A DNA stretch of 37,780 bases from the IMG/VR virus record IMGVR_UViG_3300034631_000072, positions 1-37,780 of that record; one strand, given 5' to 3'. This document shows, one piece after another, positions 15,736 to 25,000 of the stretch. A program made the translations under genes and the position numbers. Source of the stretch: a virus. The notes below the pieces were generated by a model. That model worked only from the letters and a program-made list of their open reading frames with translations. It was not told the origin of the DNA and searched no databases. The number at the start of each line of letters is the position of its first letter. Within the stretch, counting starts at the first letter, position 1.

Positions 15736-17391
15736 GTGGCTAATTTTGTTGATTATGTAATACAATTAAAAGATAGATTTACCACACCATTACAGAAAGC
15801 AAGTAAAGGTGTAGATGAATTAGAAAAGAGAGTAAATAAACTTGAACAAAGAAGTTCAAAAGCTGGTGGTTCTGGTGGTGGTTTAGGTGCAATGTTTGGT
15901 GGTTTTGCTGGTTTAGCTGCTGGTGCTGTAATAGCTGCTGGTGCTGCTGGTGCTGCTATAATAAACATGGGCGCTAACATGGAACAAACCCGTGTACGCT
16001 TTGAAACTTTCCTAAACAGTGCTGAAAAGGGAAACGCTTTAATAGCCGACCTGCAGAAGTTTTCACAGGTCACACCCTTCAAGGATGCAGAAGTAATACA
16101 AGCTGGTCAACAGCTATTAGCCTTTGGTGTAGAAGCTGATGATATTACCAATAAGCTAAACACCCTTGGTAATATCAGTAGTGCCACAGGGAAGAATTTT
16201 AATGAACTCGCTTCTATCTATGGGAAAAACAAGCTTTCGGGTGTAATACAAGCGGAAGACTTGAACCAGCTGGTGGAATCAGGTATACCAGTGATGGAAA
16301 GTTTTGCTAAACAGTTGGGTGTATCAACAGCCGAGGTTAAAAAGATGGGTAGTGAAGGCAAAATTAGTTTTGCTATGCTGGAAACAGCTTTTGAAGAACT
16401 TGGTGGTGCTGGTGGTAAGTGGGGTGATATGATGGATAAGCAATCTAAAACATTCAGTGGTAGAATGTCCACTATGTTAGGGGTAGCAGAAGGTTTAGGT
16501 GCATCACTTGGTGAAGCTGTTTTACCTTTCTTTGGAAAGTTTGTAGATGCTGGTGTTACCCTTGTAAACTTCATATCAAATAACAAAGCTGCTATTGGTT
16601 CTATGTTCGCACCGTTAGTTGATGCTTTCAGTCCGTTGTTTGATTCTTTTGATGAAGTGTTAGAAGTGTTTGGTATAACATCAGATAGTGGTTCATTCTT
16701 AGAAACAGTCTTTAATGGTATAGGTACAGCAATAGCGTTTATATCACCACTGATTAAAGTATTAGCAGAAGCTATTGGTTTTGTTTATGTGAAGGTAGCA
16801 GAAGTAGTTAAAGCTTTTGCTGATTGGTATCAGCGTACAGAATGGGTACAAAAGGGTGTTCAGTTCCTCTATGTAAGTATAACCAGTGTGTTTAATAAGG
16901 TAGTAGATAAGGCAACATCAACATTTGGTGCTGTTGCTGATATTATCACAAGTGTATTTAATGGTGATTGGGATAAGCTAAGTTTAAGCGTTGATAAACT
17001 TGCTGGTGAAGTGTTTGAATCACCTATTGATGTAGGTAGACAATTAGCAGAAGATATTGCTAAGGGTATGGAAGAACCTTTTGGTGGTTTGAACTTCTTT
17101 GATAAATCAAATTCTGCAATAGCTGATGCAGCCAATGGTGGTACAACTGGCAACACTGGTACACCAACAACACCAGCTGGTAATAAAGCAACTGATGCTA
17201 AATTATCTGATGCTATTGGTTCAGTAACGGGTAGTAAATCAAACACATATAATTTCAATATAGATAAGCTAATTGAAAACTACACTAATCACTTTACAAA
17301 TGTAAAAGAAGCAACAGATGATGTTAAAAGACAAGTGCTAAATGCAGTCTTATCTGGTGTATCAGATGTTACAACAAATTTAAGTAATTAA
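15736..17391 (+). CDS. tail tape measure protein
   Basis: A 551-residue tape measure protein that sets tail length and is ejected with the DNA. Residues 1-45 form a coiled-coil start (QKASKGVDELEKRVNKLEQRSSK), then a Gly/Ala-rich hydrophobic stretch (45-78, LGAMFGGFAGLAAGAVIAAG) likely to insert in the host membrane. The conserved TP901-type domain follows (about 80-260), with MEQTRVRFETFL, QVTPFKDAEVIQAGQQLLAFG and LNQLVESGIPVMESFAKQLG. Further membrane-like segments and a polar Gly/Thr linker end in a C-terminal helix. It starts at GTG 15736; an in-frame ATG 15 bases earlier is cut off by a stop after four codons. The length predicts a short tail of about 80 nm by the usual 1.5 A-per-residue rule. 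Confidence 0.9.
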   Translation: MANFVDYVIQLKDRFTTPLQKASKGVDELEKRVNKLEQRSSKAGGSGGGLGAMFGGFAGLAAGAVIAAGAAGAAIINMGANMEQTRVRFETFLNSAEKGNALIADLQKFSQVTPFKDAEVIQAGQQLLAFGVEADDITNKLNTLGNISSATGKNFNELASIYGKNKLSGVIQAEDLNQLVESGIPVMESFAKQLGVSTAEVKKMGSEGKISFAMLETAFEELGGAGGKWGDMMDKQSKTFSGRMSTMLGVAEGLGASLGEAVLPFFGKFVDAGVTLVNFISNNKAAIGSMFAPLVDAFSPLFDSFDEVLEVFGITSDSGSFLETVFNGIGTAIAFISPLIKVLAEAIGFVYVKVAEVVKAFADWYQRTEWVQKGVQFLYVSITSVFNKVVDKATSTFGAVADIITSVFNGDWDKLSLSVDKLAGEVFESPIDVGRQLAEDIAKGMEEPFGGLNFFDKSNSAIADAANGGTTGNTGTPTTPAGNKATDAKLSDAIGSVTGSKSNTYNFNIDKLIENYTNHFTNVKEATDDVKRQVLNAVLSGVSDVTTNLSN

Positions 17392-17392
17392 G

Positions 17393-17998
17393 ATGAATCA
17401 AGATTTTATATTCAAACCACAAATATTAACAGCTAAAAGTGCTGAATTTGCTGTATTAGGTTTAGCAGATTCATTTGTTAAACCATTGATATTTGAAAAA
17501 GCATTTGGTGATAATCCAGCTGCTTTTTTAGGTAGACAAATCAAAACAACTGTTAAAATTACCCTTCCTAAATGGTATAAAGAAAAAGTAAATATAAATA
17601 CAGGTAAGTATGAAAAAATACCAATACCAAGTTCTGAAATTATTTTAGATACTGTATTAGTAGATATTAAACGTTCAAAGAACATTGTTGAAACTGCTGT
17701 AAATGGTATGGATGGAACAGTAAAAGAATTTATCAGTAGTGGAGATTATCAATTAACATTTACTGGTGCTATTGTAAATAAAGCTGGTAAAGGTTACCCA
17801 TTTTCAGATGTTCAGAAGTTACAATATATACTTAATTCACCACCTGTTGTTTCCGTAGAATCAGAATTACTTTCACTTTTTAACATTTACAAAATGGTGA
17901 TTAGGCACGGTAGTTATCCACCACGTGAAGGTTTTACTAATACACAATTATTTGCATTTGATGCGGTATCAGATGAACCAATTGAATTAAAATTATAA
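17393..17998 (+). CDS. DUF6046-like tail protein
   Basis: A 201-residue protein directly after the tape measure (start one base after its stop), in the position of distal-tail or DNA-circularisation-type proteins that link the tube to the hub. In Bacteroidota prophages this slot is often a DUF6046 protein; the segments SEIILDTVLVDIKRSKNIVETAVNGMDGTVKEFIS and GDYQLTFTGAIVN resemble it, but I assign the family from memory of the pattern and position. The 'v..T.v.GrdGTVkE.I..gDy.i...G' pattern is typical of proteins that act as LysM-bearing tail connectors. No enzymatic motif is seen. Confidence 0.6.
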   Translation: MNQDFIFKPQILTAKSAEFAVLGLADSFVKPLIFEKAFGDNPAAFLGRQIKTTVKITLPKWYKEKVNINTGKYEKIPIPSSEIILDTVLVDIKRSKNIVETAVNGMDGTVKEFISSGDYQLTFTGAIVNKAGKGYPFSDVQKLQYILNSPPVVSVESELLSLFNIYKMVIRHGSYPPREGFTNTQLFAFDAVSDEPIELKL

Positions 17999-18005
17999 TT
18001 TATGA

Positions 18006-18980
18006 ATGAAGCGATTAACAAATAATATAAAAATAGGTGACCATGAATTTAATTTTGTAACAGAATTTGAAGCAGAATCAACATATGAATCTTTTACTGA
18101 TACATGTACTATTACATTACCTACAAAGATTCAATTTCAAGGTAAACCAATAGCTGAAGGTGTAAATAGTGTATTTAAGATAGGGGATAAAGTAAAGGTA
18201 ATGTTGGGATATGATTTCAATAATCAAACAGTTTTTCAAGGTTATGTAACTATGATAGGAACACAAACACCTTTACAAATTCATTGTCAGGATGCAATGT
18301 ATCTTTTTAAAAATGTATCATATCATAAGAGTTTCAAAAGTGTTACCCTGAAAGAACTTGTGAATTATCTAATGTCAAAGATTAGTGAACCATTAAAAGT
18401 AAACGTTACTATGGATGCATCATTAGGTAAATTCATGATTGATAGTTCTACTGGTACAGCAGTTTTTGAAGAACTAAAGAAAACATATGGTATCAGTTCT
18501 TTTATTAGAGATAATGAATTATTTGTTGGTTTATCATTCAATTCAAATAATACTGAATCATATAGAAAAGAAAAAGAATTTGTTTTTCAAAAACAGATTA
18601 TTGAAGATGATTTAGAATATAAATCAGAAGCTGATAGAAAGATTAAAGTTCATGCATCAAGTATAGATAGCAATAATAAAAAAATTGAATATACAACTGG
18701 TGATTCAGAAGGTGATAAAGTAGATGTATTTGCATTTAACTTATCATCAAGTGACTTAAAAAAGTTTGCTGATGAACAATTAGAACGTCAGAAATATAAT
18801 GGTTTTGAAGGTGATTTTTTAACCTTTGGTAATCCGTTGGTACGTCATGGTGATGTAGCTAAATTAGTTGATTTAAAGTATCCTGAAAGGGATGGTAAAT
18901 ACATAGTAAAAAAAGTAGTTACAACATTCGGTTCTGGTGGTTACAGACAGCGTATCAGCTTGGGTAAAAAATTAAGTTAA
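18006..18980 (+). CDS. baseplate hub protein (gpD/gp44-like)
   Basis: A 324-residue baseplate hub protein of the late-control gpD/Mu gp44/gp27-like type. It has the expected two beta domains: ESTYESFTDTCTITLPTKIQFQG and FKIGDKVKVMLGYDFNNQTVFQGYVTMIGTQTPLQIHCQDAMYLFKN (about 30-100), then a helix KSVTLKELVNYLMSKI. A second barrel follows, with GDFLTFGNPLVRHGDVAKLVDLKYPERDGKYIVKKVVTTFGSGGYRQRISLG (about 270-322), the common C-terminal pattern of hub proteins. It starts at ATG 18006, four bases after an out-of-frame ATG. It should trimerise on top of the spike encoded next. Confidence 0.85.
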   Translation: MKRLTNNIKIGDHEFNFVTEFEAESTYESFTDTCTITLPTKIQFQGKPIAEGVNSVFKIGDKVKVMLGYDFNNQTVFQGYVTMIGTQTPLQIHCQDAMYLFKNVSYHKSFKSVTLKELVNYLMSKISEPLKVNVTMDASLGKFMIDSSTGTAVFEELKKTYGISSFIRDNELFVGLSFNSNNTESYRKEKEFVFQKQIIEDDLEYKSEADRKIKVHASSIDSNNKKIEYTTGDSEGDKVDVFAFNLSSSDLKKFADEQLERQKYNGFEGDFLTFGNPLVRHGDVAKLVDLKYPERDGKYIVKKVVTTFGSGGYRQRISLGKKLS

Positions 18981-18985
18981 CATGA

Positions 18986-19411
18986 ATGAATTTAAGAACT
19001 GCAATACAGGAAATAGCAAAAACTAATGAACGCTATTATGATTCACTTGCAACTGTTATTAGTGTAGATGGTGATACTTGTGATGTTATGTTAGATAAAG
19101 AAGGGTTAGAACTTTGGGGAGTTCGTTTATCTGCAGATAAAGAAAAAGGATTTAGAATAATACCAAAGGTTGGTTCAAAAGTAATTGTTTCCTATCTAAA
19201 CAAATCAGAAGCATATGTATCAATGTTTTCAGAAGTGGATTTATATACTATTCAAAATGAAAATGAATCATTAAATACACTACTATCTGATTTGATTGGT
19301 GCAATAGAACAGTTAACAGTTAGTAATGGTGCTGGTGTTACTGGTGTACCAATTAACGTTACTGCATTTACACAAATCAAAACCAGATTGAAAAAATTAT
19401 TTAAAGAATAG
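18986..19411 (+). CDS. baseplate spike-like OB-fold protein
   Basis: A 141-residue protein following the hub, the position of the Mu gp45/P2 gpV spike. Residues 20-85 read as an OB fold (ATVISVDGDTCDVMLDKEGLELWGVRLSAD, then IIPKVGSKVIVSYLNKSEAYVSMFSEVDLYTI), which normally initiates the trimeric spike. The C-terminal half is helical (NTLLSDLIGAIEQLTV..., TQIKTRLKKLFKE) rather than the beta helix of a full membrane-piercing spike, so the tip is probably supplied by another protein. The start is ATG 18986, with an out-of-frame ATG four bases earlier. It is co-transcribed with the hub (5 bases apart). Confidence 0.75.
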   Translation: MNLRTAIQEIAKTNERYYDSLATVISVDGDTCDVMLDKEGLELWGVRLSADKEKGFRIIPKVGSKVIVSYLNKSEAYVSMFSEVDLYTIQNENESLNTLLSDLIGAIEQLTVSNGAGVTGVPINVTAFTQIKTRLKKLFKE

Positions 19412-19412
19412 T

Positions 19413-19622
19413 ATGGCACTAAATAAGGAAGTGTTAAAAGTAAATCTTTTAAAGATGATACAGGATTTAAGAAAGCAAACAGAACAAGATGATAATGCTT
19501 ATGCTGATGCACTTGCTGCTGTTATACACAACTATATATTGACTATTACAGTAAGTGGTACAACTACTTCAGCTTGTACGGCTGGTGGTGCTGTTGGCAC
19601 ATTTACAGGTACAGTATCATAG
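19413..19622 (+). CDS. small tail protein, possible spike tip
   Basis: A 69-residue protein with a helical N-terminal half (LLKMIQDLRKQTEQDDNAYADALAAVIHNYI) and a small Gly/Thr/Ala-rich C-terminus (TVSGTTTSACTAGGAVGTFTGTVS). Proteins with the same layout often follow the spike gene in Mu-like Bacteroidota and Proteobacteria prophages. The glycine-rich end could form a tip or an assembly strand. No metal-binding PAAR motif is visible. It begins one base after the spike gene's stop. Role inferred from order only. Confidence 0.55.
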   Translation: MALNKEVLKVNLLKMIQDLRKQTEQDDNAYADALAAVIHNYILTITVSGTTTSACTAGGAVGTFTGTVS

Positions 19623-19653
19623 TAAACTAAACCTAAAATATTATTTATATAAG
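19623..19653 (+). promoter_or_regulatory. Late promoter-like motif L8 (baseplate wedge/fibres)
   Basis: TAAACT at 19623-19628 (one mismatch), a 15-nt spacer, then TTTATATAAG at 19644-19653. The ATG of the gp25-like gene starts two bases later, so a transcript from this site would be leaderless or nearly so. Confidence 0.5.
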
Positions 19654-19654
19654 T

Positions 19655-19960
19655 ATGAAAGCCCAAGATTTTATGTTAGATGAAGATGGTGATTTATTAA
19701 TTGTCAACGGTGACTTTGTTATTGGTGAATCAGAAGAACAACACATAGTGGATATATTAAACGCTAATAAAGGGTTTTATAAAGAATTTCCACATGTTGG
19801 TGTAGGTATCATGCAATACTATAAAAGTTCAGGTATGCAGGATGAAATAAAAATGAATATCCAACTACAGTTAGAATCTGATAATTTTACTATTAATGAA
19901 ATAGTGGTTGGTGATATGGAAAAAATGCAAGTGTATATAGATGCAAGTAGAGATATATAA
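19655..19960 (+). CDS. baseplate wedge protein, GPW/gp25-like
   Basis: A 101-residue protein of the GPW/gp25 type, the lysozyme-related subunit that starts the baseplate wedge and contacts the sheath. The N-terminal FMLDEDGDLLIVNGDFVIGESEEQHIVDILNANKGFYKEFPHVGVGI (about 6-51) shows the 'GDl.v..G...v.g...q....il...kGe....p..G.g' pattern, followed by an amphipathic stretch and the strand pair INEIVVGDMEKMQVYIDA. The length is typical of this family. It overlaps the following LysM-like gene by 20 bases. Late motif L8 abuts its ATG. Confidence 0.75.
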   Translation: MKAQDFMLDEDGDLLIVNGDFVIGESEEQHIVDILNANKGFYKEFPHVGVGIMQYYKSSGMQDEIKMNIQLQLESDNFTINEIVVGDMEKMQVYIDASRDI

Positions 19961-20486
19961 ACGCAAAGATTCAGAAACAATATTTGATATAGCTTTAAAA
20001 GTTACTGGTGATGTATCAGAAGCTATTAATATTGCTTTTGTCAATGGTTTAGATATTGATGCTGATTTACCTGCTACACTTAATTGTGAATATCAAGATA
20101 ACTATATGGTTGATTACTTAGCTGATATTGAATTTACCACTGGTTCAACTTTGATAGATAAACCTGAAACTACATTAACTTATGTAAATACTGGTGCTGG
20201 TGATAATTATATAATGCCCAAACCAGAAATCAAAAGTTTTTATTTCGTTAAAGCTGAACAAACCATATTTGATATAGCATTGCAAATATCAGAAAACGTT
20301 GAAGATGCAATATCAATACTTGTTGAAAATAATCTAACGTTTGATTCAATATTAACAGTAGGTTCAGTAATTAAATTTTCAGGTGAATTACTTATACCAG
20401 AAGATATTACAACTGCTGGTGAAATGATAAGGGGTGTGACAAAAATTGGTGCATTTTCTAACGGGTTTAGCGTTGGATTCAATTAA
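19941..20486 (+). CDS. tandem LysM-like tail/baseplate protein
   Basis: A 181-residue protein with two copies of a LysM-like unit, at about residues 5-45 (KRKDSETIFDIALKVTGDVSEAINIAFVNGLDIDADLP) and 105-155 (KAEQTIFDIALQISENVEDAISILVENNLTFDSILTVGSVIKF). Both copies hold the T.FDIAL...g....a...lv..N.l....l..G pattern of tail LysM domains such as gpX or gp53-type joining proteins. Between them is an extended Asn/Gly segment. The N-terminus overlaps the gp25-like gene by 20 bases in another frame. It may stabilise the hub-tube junction or bind glycans; the domain type supports either, and the location favours the former. Confidence 0.65.
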   Translation: MQVEIYKRKDSETIFDIALKVTGDVSEAINIAFVNGLDIDADLPATLNCEYQDNYMVDYLADIEFTTGSTLIDKPETTLTYVNTGAGDNYIMPKPEIKSFYFVKAEQTIFDIALQISENVEDAISILVENNLTFDSILTVGSVIKFSGELLIPEDITTAGEMIRGVTKIGAFSNGFSVGFN

Positions 20487-20504
20487 AAAATATATTAACC
20501 TAAA

Positions 20505-21998
20505 ATGAATGTTGATGCAATTTTACAACTAATAGCAACACAAATACATGATAATACTCAAGGTGAAATCACACCATCAAGATTAAGAGAAGTATTAAAT
20601 ACTATGACTACTAATGCAGGTGCAAAAGTTGATGATACAGCAGTTGCATTAACATCAGTATTTTCTTCTTCAAAGGTTCAGAACCTTATTGATTCTACTG
20701 TTAAAATTAATGATAGTGTTGCATCAGGTACAACAACATATTCATCTAATAAAATAGCTGGTTTACTTTCAGCAGTTGAACAGGCTGCTTTACAAATTAA
20801 TGATACCACTGCATCAACATCAACTGTTTTTTCTTCTTCAAAGATTAATGCGTTGTTAACAGAAGTTGATTCAAAGATTGAAAGTAAGATTAATGATACT
20901 ACGGCTTCAACTACAACTGCTTATTCTTCTACAAAGGTAGATACTCTAATATCTACTGCTATGGCTAATGCTGGTGCAACCATTGATGATACTGCAGCCA
21001 GTGTGACCACAGTTTACAGTTCTACAAAAGTTAATGAACTGATTTCAGCCATACCAGCACCAATTTTTACAGCTTCTAACGGTTTAACAAAAATTGGTAA
21101 TGATTTTACATTAGGTGGTGAAATTGCTGAATGGACAGAATTAACTGGTGCTGGTGCATTAGAAATTTCAACTTCAGGTTTATGGTATTATGGTAACGGT
21201 GCTTTTGAAGTTATGAACACAGGTGATGCTGATATTAGTCCTGATGGTAACGTTATGCTTTACCCTTCTGGTAATGTTCAGATTTCAACCAACACTGGCA
21301 ATATCAACATTAGTGCAAATTTAATTACGATTGGAAGACATACACAGAAATTAGCCATTGATTCAACAGGTGGTTTAGTGACTCTTAGTGCTGGTACTTT
21401 GGCGTATGCAAGTGATTACAGTACAAGATATTCAACACGTTCCATAGTTGATAAAGGTTATGTTGATGCTGCTATTGCAGGTGCAAATGTTGTTGTAAAT
21501 GATGCTTCAACAAATGTTAAAGGTATAGTAAAGCTATCTGTAGCACCAGCAGTTGCAACAAATCCTATTGCACTTGCTGCCAATGATACCAATGTAGTAT
21601 TTAAAAATGTGGTAGCTAATTTTACAGCTACACCACAAATAAATGGTGTTAATATAGCAACTGTAAACCAGCTAACAGCAGCAGCAACAACACGTTCTGC
21701 AAATATCAATGATACAGATGCTAATGAAGATACTTTATTAGCTTATTCATGTGCATTAGATTCAGATGAAATAAGGCTAACAGTTAATACTAATTCAACA
21801 ATTACATTAACTGGTGGTAGTGCTGATAAGATTTATAAATTGGTGTTAATCCAAAACGCAACAGGTTACAAAACAGTAAGATTTTCAAACCTAAATAATA
21901 CGTCTAATACATTTAATATATTGCCTAATAGTAAGGACGTTTTAAGAATAAGATTTACAGAATCTGGTTACTATATAGAAGAACATTACAGCATTTAA
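20505..21998 (+). CDS. tail fibre/collar protein with five shaft repeats
   Basis: A 497-residue tail fibre-like protein. After a short N-terminal attachment helix (MNVDAILQLIATQIHDNTQGEITPSRLREVLN, about 1-35), five copies of a shaft repeat follow (about 40-185), each with (I/V)xDTxASxTTxYSSxKI..LI. The repeat starts are near KVDDTAVALTSVFSSSKV, KINDSVASGTTTYSSNKI, QINDTTASTSTVFSSSKI, KINDTTASTTTAYSSTKV and TIDDTAASVTTVYSSTKV. A middle region rich in Gly, Asn and Thr strands leads to a C-terminal beta domain (LDSDEIRLTVNTNSTITLTGGSADKIYKLVLI). No host specificity can be read. It likely works with the LamG-type protein encoded next. Confidence 0.75.
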   Translation: MNVDAILQLIATQIHDNTQGEITPSRLREVLNTMTTNAGAKVDDTAVALTSVFSSSKVQNLIDSTVKINDSVASGTTTYSSNKIAGLLSAVEQAALQINDTTASTSTVFSSSKINALLTEVDSKIESKINDTTASTTTAYSSTKVDTLISTAMANAGATIDDTAASVTTVYSSTKVNELISAIPAPIFTASNGLTKIGNDFTLGGEIAEWTELTGAGALEISTSGLWYYGNGAFEVMNTGDADISPDGNVMLYPSGNVQISTNTGNINISANLITIGRHTQKLAIDSTGGLVTLSAGTLAYASDYSTRYSTRSIVDKGYVDAAIAGANVVVNDASTNVKGIVKLSVAPAVATNPIALAANDTNVVFKNVVANFTATPQINGVNIATVNQLTAAATTRSANINDTDANEDTLLAYSCALDSDEIRLTVNTNSTITLTGGSADKIYKLVLIQNATGYKTVRFSNLNNTSNTFNILPNSKDVLRIRFTESGYYIEEHYSI

Positions 21999-22015
21999 AA
22001 AAATAAAATTATGAA

Positions 22016-25000
22016 GTGAAGGATAATAATTTAAAACCTGTTCAGCATTTATTAACGAAATTTACAGAACCAGTATCTGAAACTGGTAATATTAAAAGTG
22101 AGGTAGGGCAGGAAAGAAACGTAGTAGGTGGTAGGGCTTATAATTTTTCGGGTAAAGAATTGATACGTGATTTTGCTGGTGCATCCTTAACAACCACAAA
22201 AACATTTTCTTTTTGGTTTAAAACAATACAAACTTCAACAGGTCATTTTTTTAGTGGTGCGTCTGCATCTGCTGTTAGAGAGTTTAGAATTGTTTCAGGT
22301 AAAATAAATGCAGTTAGTAAAAGTATACAAGCAACAGGAACAACCAATTATAATGATGGTAAATGGCATTTCCTTTATGGTGAGATTACCAGAAATGCGA
22401 ATGTTAATATTATTATCAAAGTTGAAGTTGATGGTAATACTGAAATAGATAGAACAATATTATGGAGTGAATACGGTGCTGATGTTCCAACTGGTAATGC
22501 TATTTCATTTATCGGAAGTTGGGAAACAGTAGGTGTTGATTTTTATGTTGGACAATTATATGATTTTAGAATATGGAATAGTTCTTTAACTACAATAGAA
22601 AAAGATACTGTTAAAAATTTTGGTGTTGTTAGTAGAACATTAGAAAATCATTTTAAATGTGAAGAAGGTGCAGGTCTCGTTGCTTTTGATTGTTCATTAA
22701 ATAAAAATGGAACAATTAATTTAGGTGCTGGTACTGAAGCATCTTTCCACTACAAAGGTGGTGATGTTCCATTTAGTTATGCAGATTCAGAAGGCTATAA
22801 CGATAGTATAAAAGCAGGGCAATTACCAGATTATACAACACCTTCAACATCACATCCAACAGATATAACGATAACTAAATATGGTGATTATTTTACAGCA
22901 GAAAGGATTACAACTAACAGTAATTTAGGATTTCATATTAATACTAATAAAGTTTTCAAAGCTGGACATAGTTATAAATTAACCTATTTTGTTACATCAC
23001 CAGCACGTATTTTTCATAGACATAAAACCTTTAATAACTATTATAAAGCTGTTGTTGGTGGTGTAAATATGAGTGTTGTAGATGGTGATACTGTAATAAT
23101 TGCAAATGTTGGTGGTGTTGCAAGAAGTAAGGCTGAAGTTTGGTTTACCGCTTTACAGGATAATAGTTCTATTCCGTGGACAATAAACGGTGATACTAAT
23201 TTAGGTATAATAACCATTGAAGATATTATAATAGAATCAGTTGGTGTTACAATACCTGCAAAAAATGAAACACATGATGTATTAGGTAAACCACTACTTT
23301 ATAAAGGTCAAGCTAAACTAAATGCACAATTAAAACAAAGTGCAATGTTAGATTTTAATACTGGTGCATCAGTTGATTTTGGTGATGTACCTGCATTAAA
23401 TTTAAAAGAAATAATTATTTCTTTTTGGTGGAGGGTTGAAAGCTGGACAAGAACGGTATTTAGTATTCAGGGTGACCAACCAAAACAAACAACACCAACC
23501 GCAGGATATTGGTTATCACTTAGTTCTGGTGGTATTGGATTCAAAGGAAGTACAGATGCAACATTTTATTCAAGACACCCATTTGCAAATAAAGAATTGT
23601 TACACATGACATTAGTATATTATAGAAGTCCTGATGATACGTTAAAAGGGGTATCTAAAATATTTGTTAATGGTGTAGAAACAGCAACACATCAGGGTAC
23701 AAATATAAATGTTGATAATATAGTATTTGGTACACAAACCAGATTTAACCAGACATCATATAATGGTGCTTTATACAATTTTCAGGTAACACCATATTCA
23801 CAAGATAATTTAACTTATATATTAGCTAATAAGAACAGTATAAAACCTGTTTTTAGTGTACCATGTAGTGAGGGTAAGGGTAGGTTTATAACAGAATTAG
23901 TTGGTGGTAAACATGGTGTTGTTGTTCCAAATGGTGCTGCTGAAAATACATGGTGGAATATTCAAAATGATTTTCATTACAATGAAATTAACGGTTATCT
24001 ATCTTTAATTGGTGATTTTAAAGAAGTTACCATACCATTTACAACTGATGCTGATGGTTATAAAAATTTCAGCTTAAAAGGTAAGATATATGTTAATAAT
24101 GTTTCTACAACAGCAAGATTTATTACTAATAGACATATAAGTAATACAGATAGTGTAGATTTTGCATACGACCATACAGGTAAAGATTATCAAATCTATA
24201 CAAATGGTGCTGGTTCTGATACTTCTTTAACAGGTATAGTACCAAAAGTTGGTGACATTATTGATTATGAAATTGTTTATTCAGGCGCATCTAAAACAAT
24301 TAAAATTTCAGTAAATGGTGGTGCATGGTTTGAAAATAGAGTAAAAACAGTAGTTAATATTGCTAATGCTTATAATAAGTTTTTAATTAATGGTGGTTTT
24401 AACTCTACACGTAGCCAATCTTATATAACAGAAGATAATAATAAATTTGGTTCACATGATGTATTTGTACCAGCTAAATATTTTAATAAGTTGGTTTTAT
24501 TTAATGGAATTACACATTTAGGAACTCGTTATACTAACAAGCTTTCATCACTTGCTAAGATAGATTTAAACCCAAATAATACACCATTATTACCAAATGC
24601 TTCTGCTGTTAATTCAGTAGCGGGTGTGTTAGAAGGTCACTATAATAAAGATAATAGTAATATAATTAGCGTTGGAAAAGTTGAAAGTAAATGTGCAACC
24701 TTTACTGGTCACCAGTTTATAAGTTTTACAAATGTTCCTTTCTGGTATGCATCACATACATTAATATCTAAATTCAATTTTGAAACATTAGTAAGGATTG
24801 AAGGAACTAATACAGCTAAAACTTATAATAACTTTCTTTATTTAGATACAACAACCAGTACTGGTAACACTCCATTTATATTTGCAATACTTGCATCTAA
24901 CAGACAATTAGTATTAAAAAGATTTGGTAGTGATATTGAATCTACAACAATTACTTATTCTTATATTATGCCTTTAAATCAATGGGTATCAATCAAGATA

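Noticed and set aside
15753-17258. Several open frames on the minus strand across the tape measure gene
   Set aside because: Low-complexity Ala/Pro/Ser translations caused by the Gly/Ala-rich sense strand; the plus frame clearly encodes the tape measure protein.
20505-21998. Tail fibre repeats as a possible diversity-generating retroelement target
   Set aside because: No reverse transcriptase gene and no template/variable repeat pair with adenine-specific differences was found in the window.
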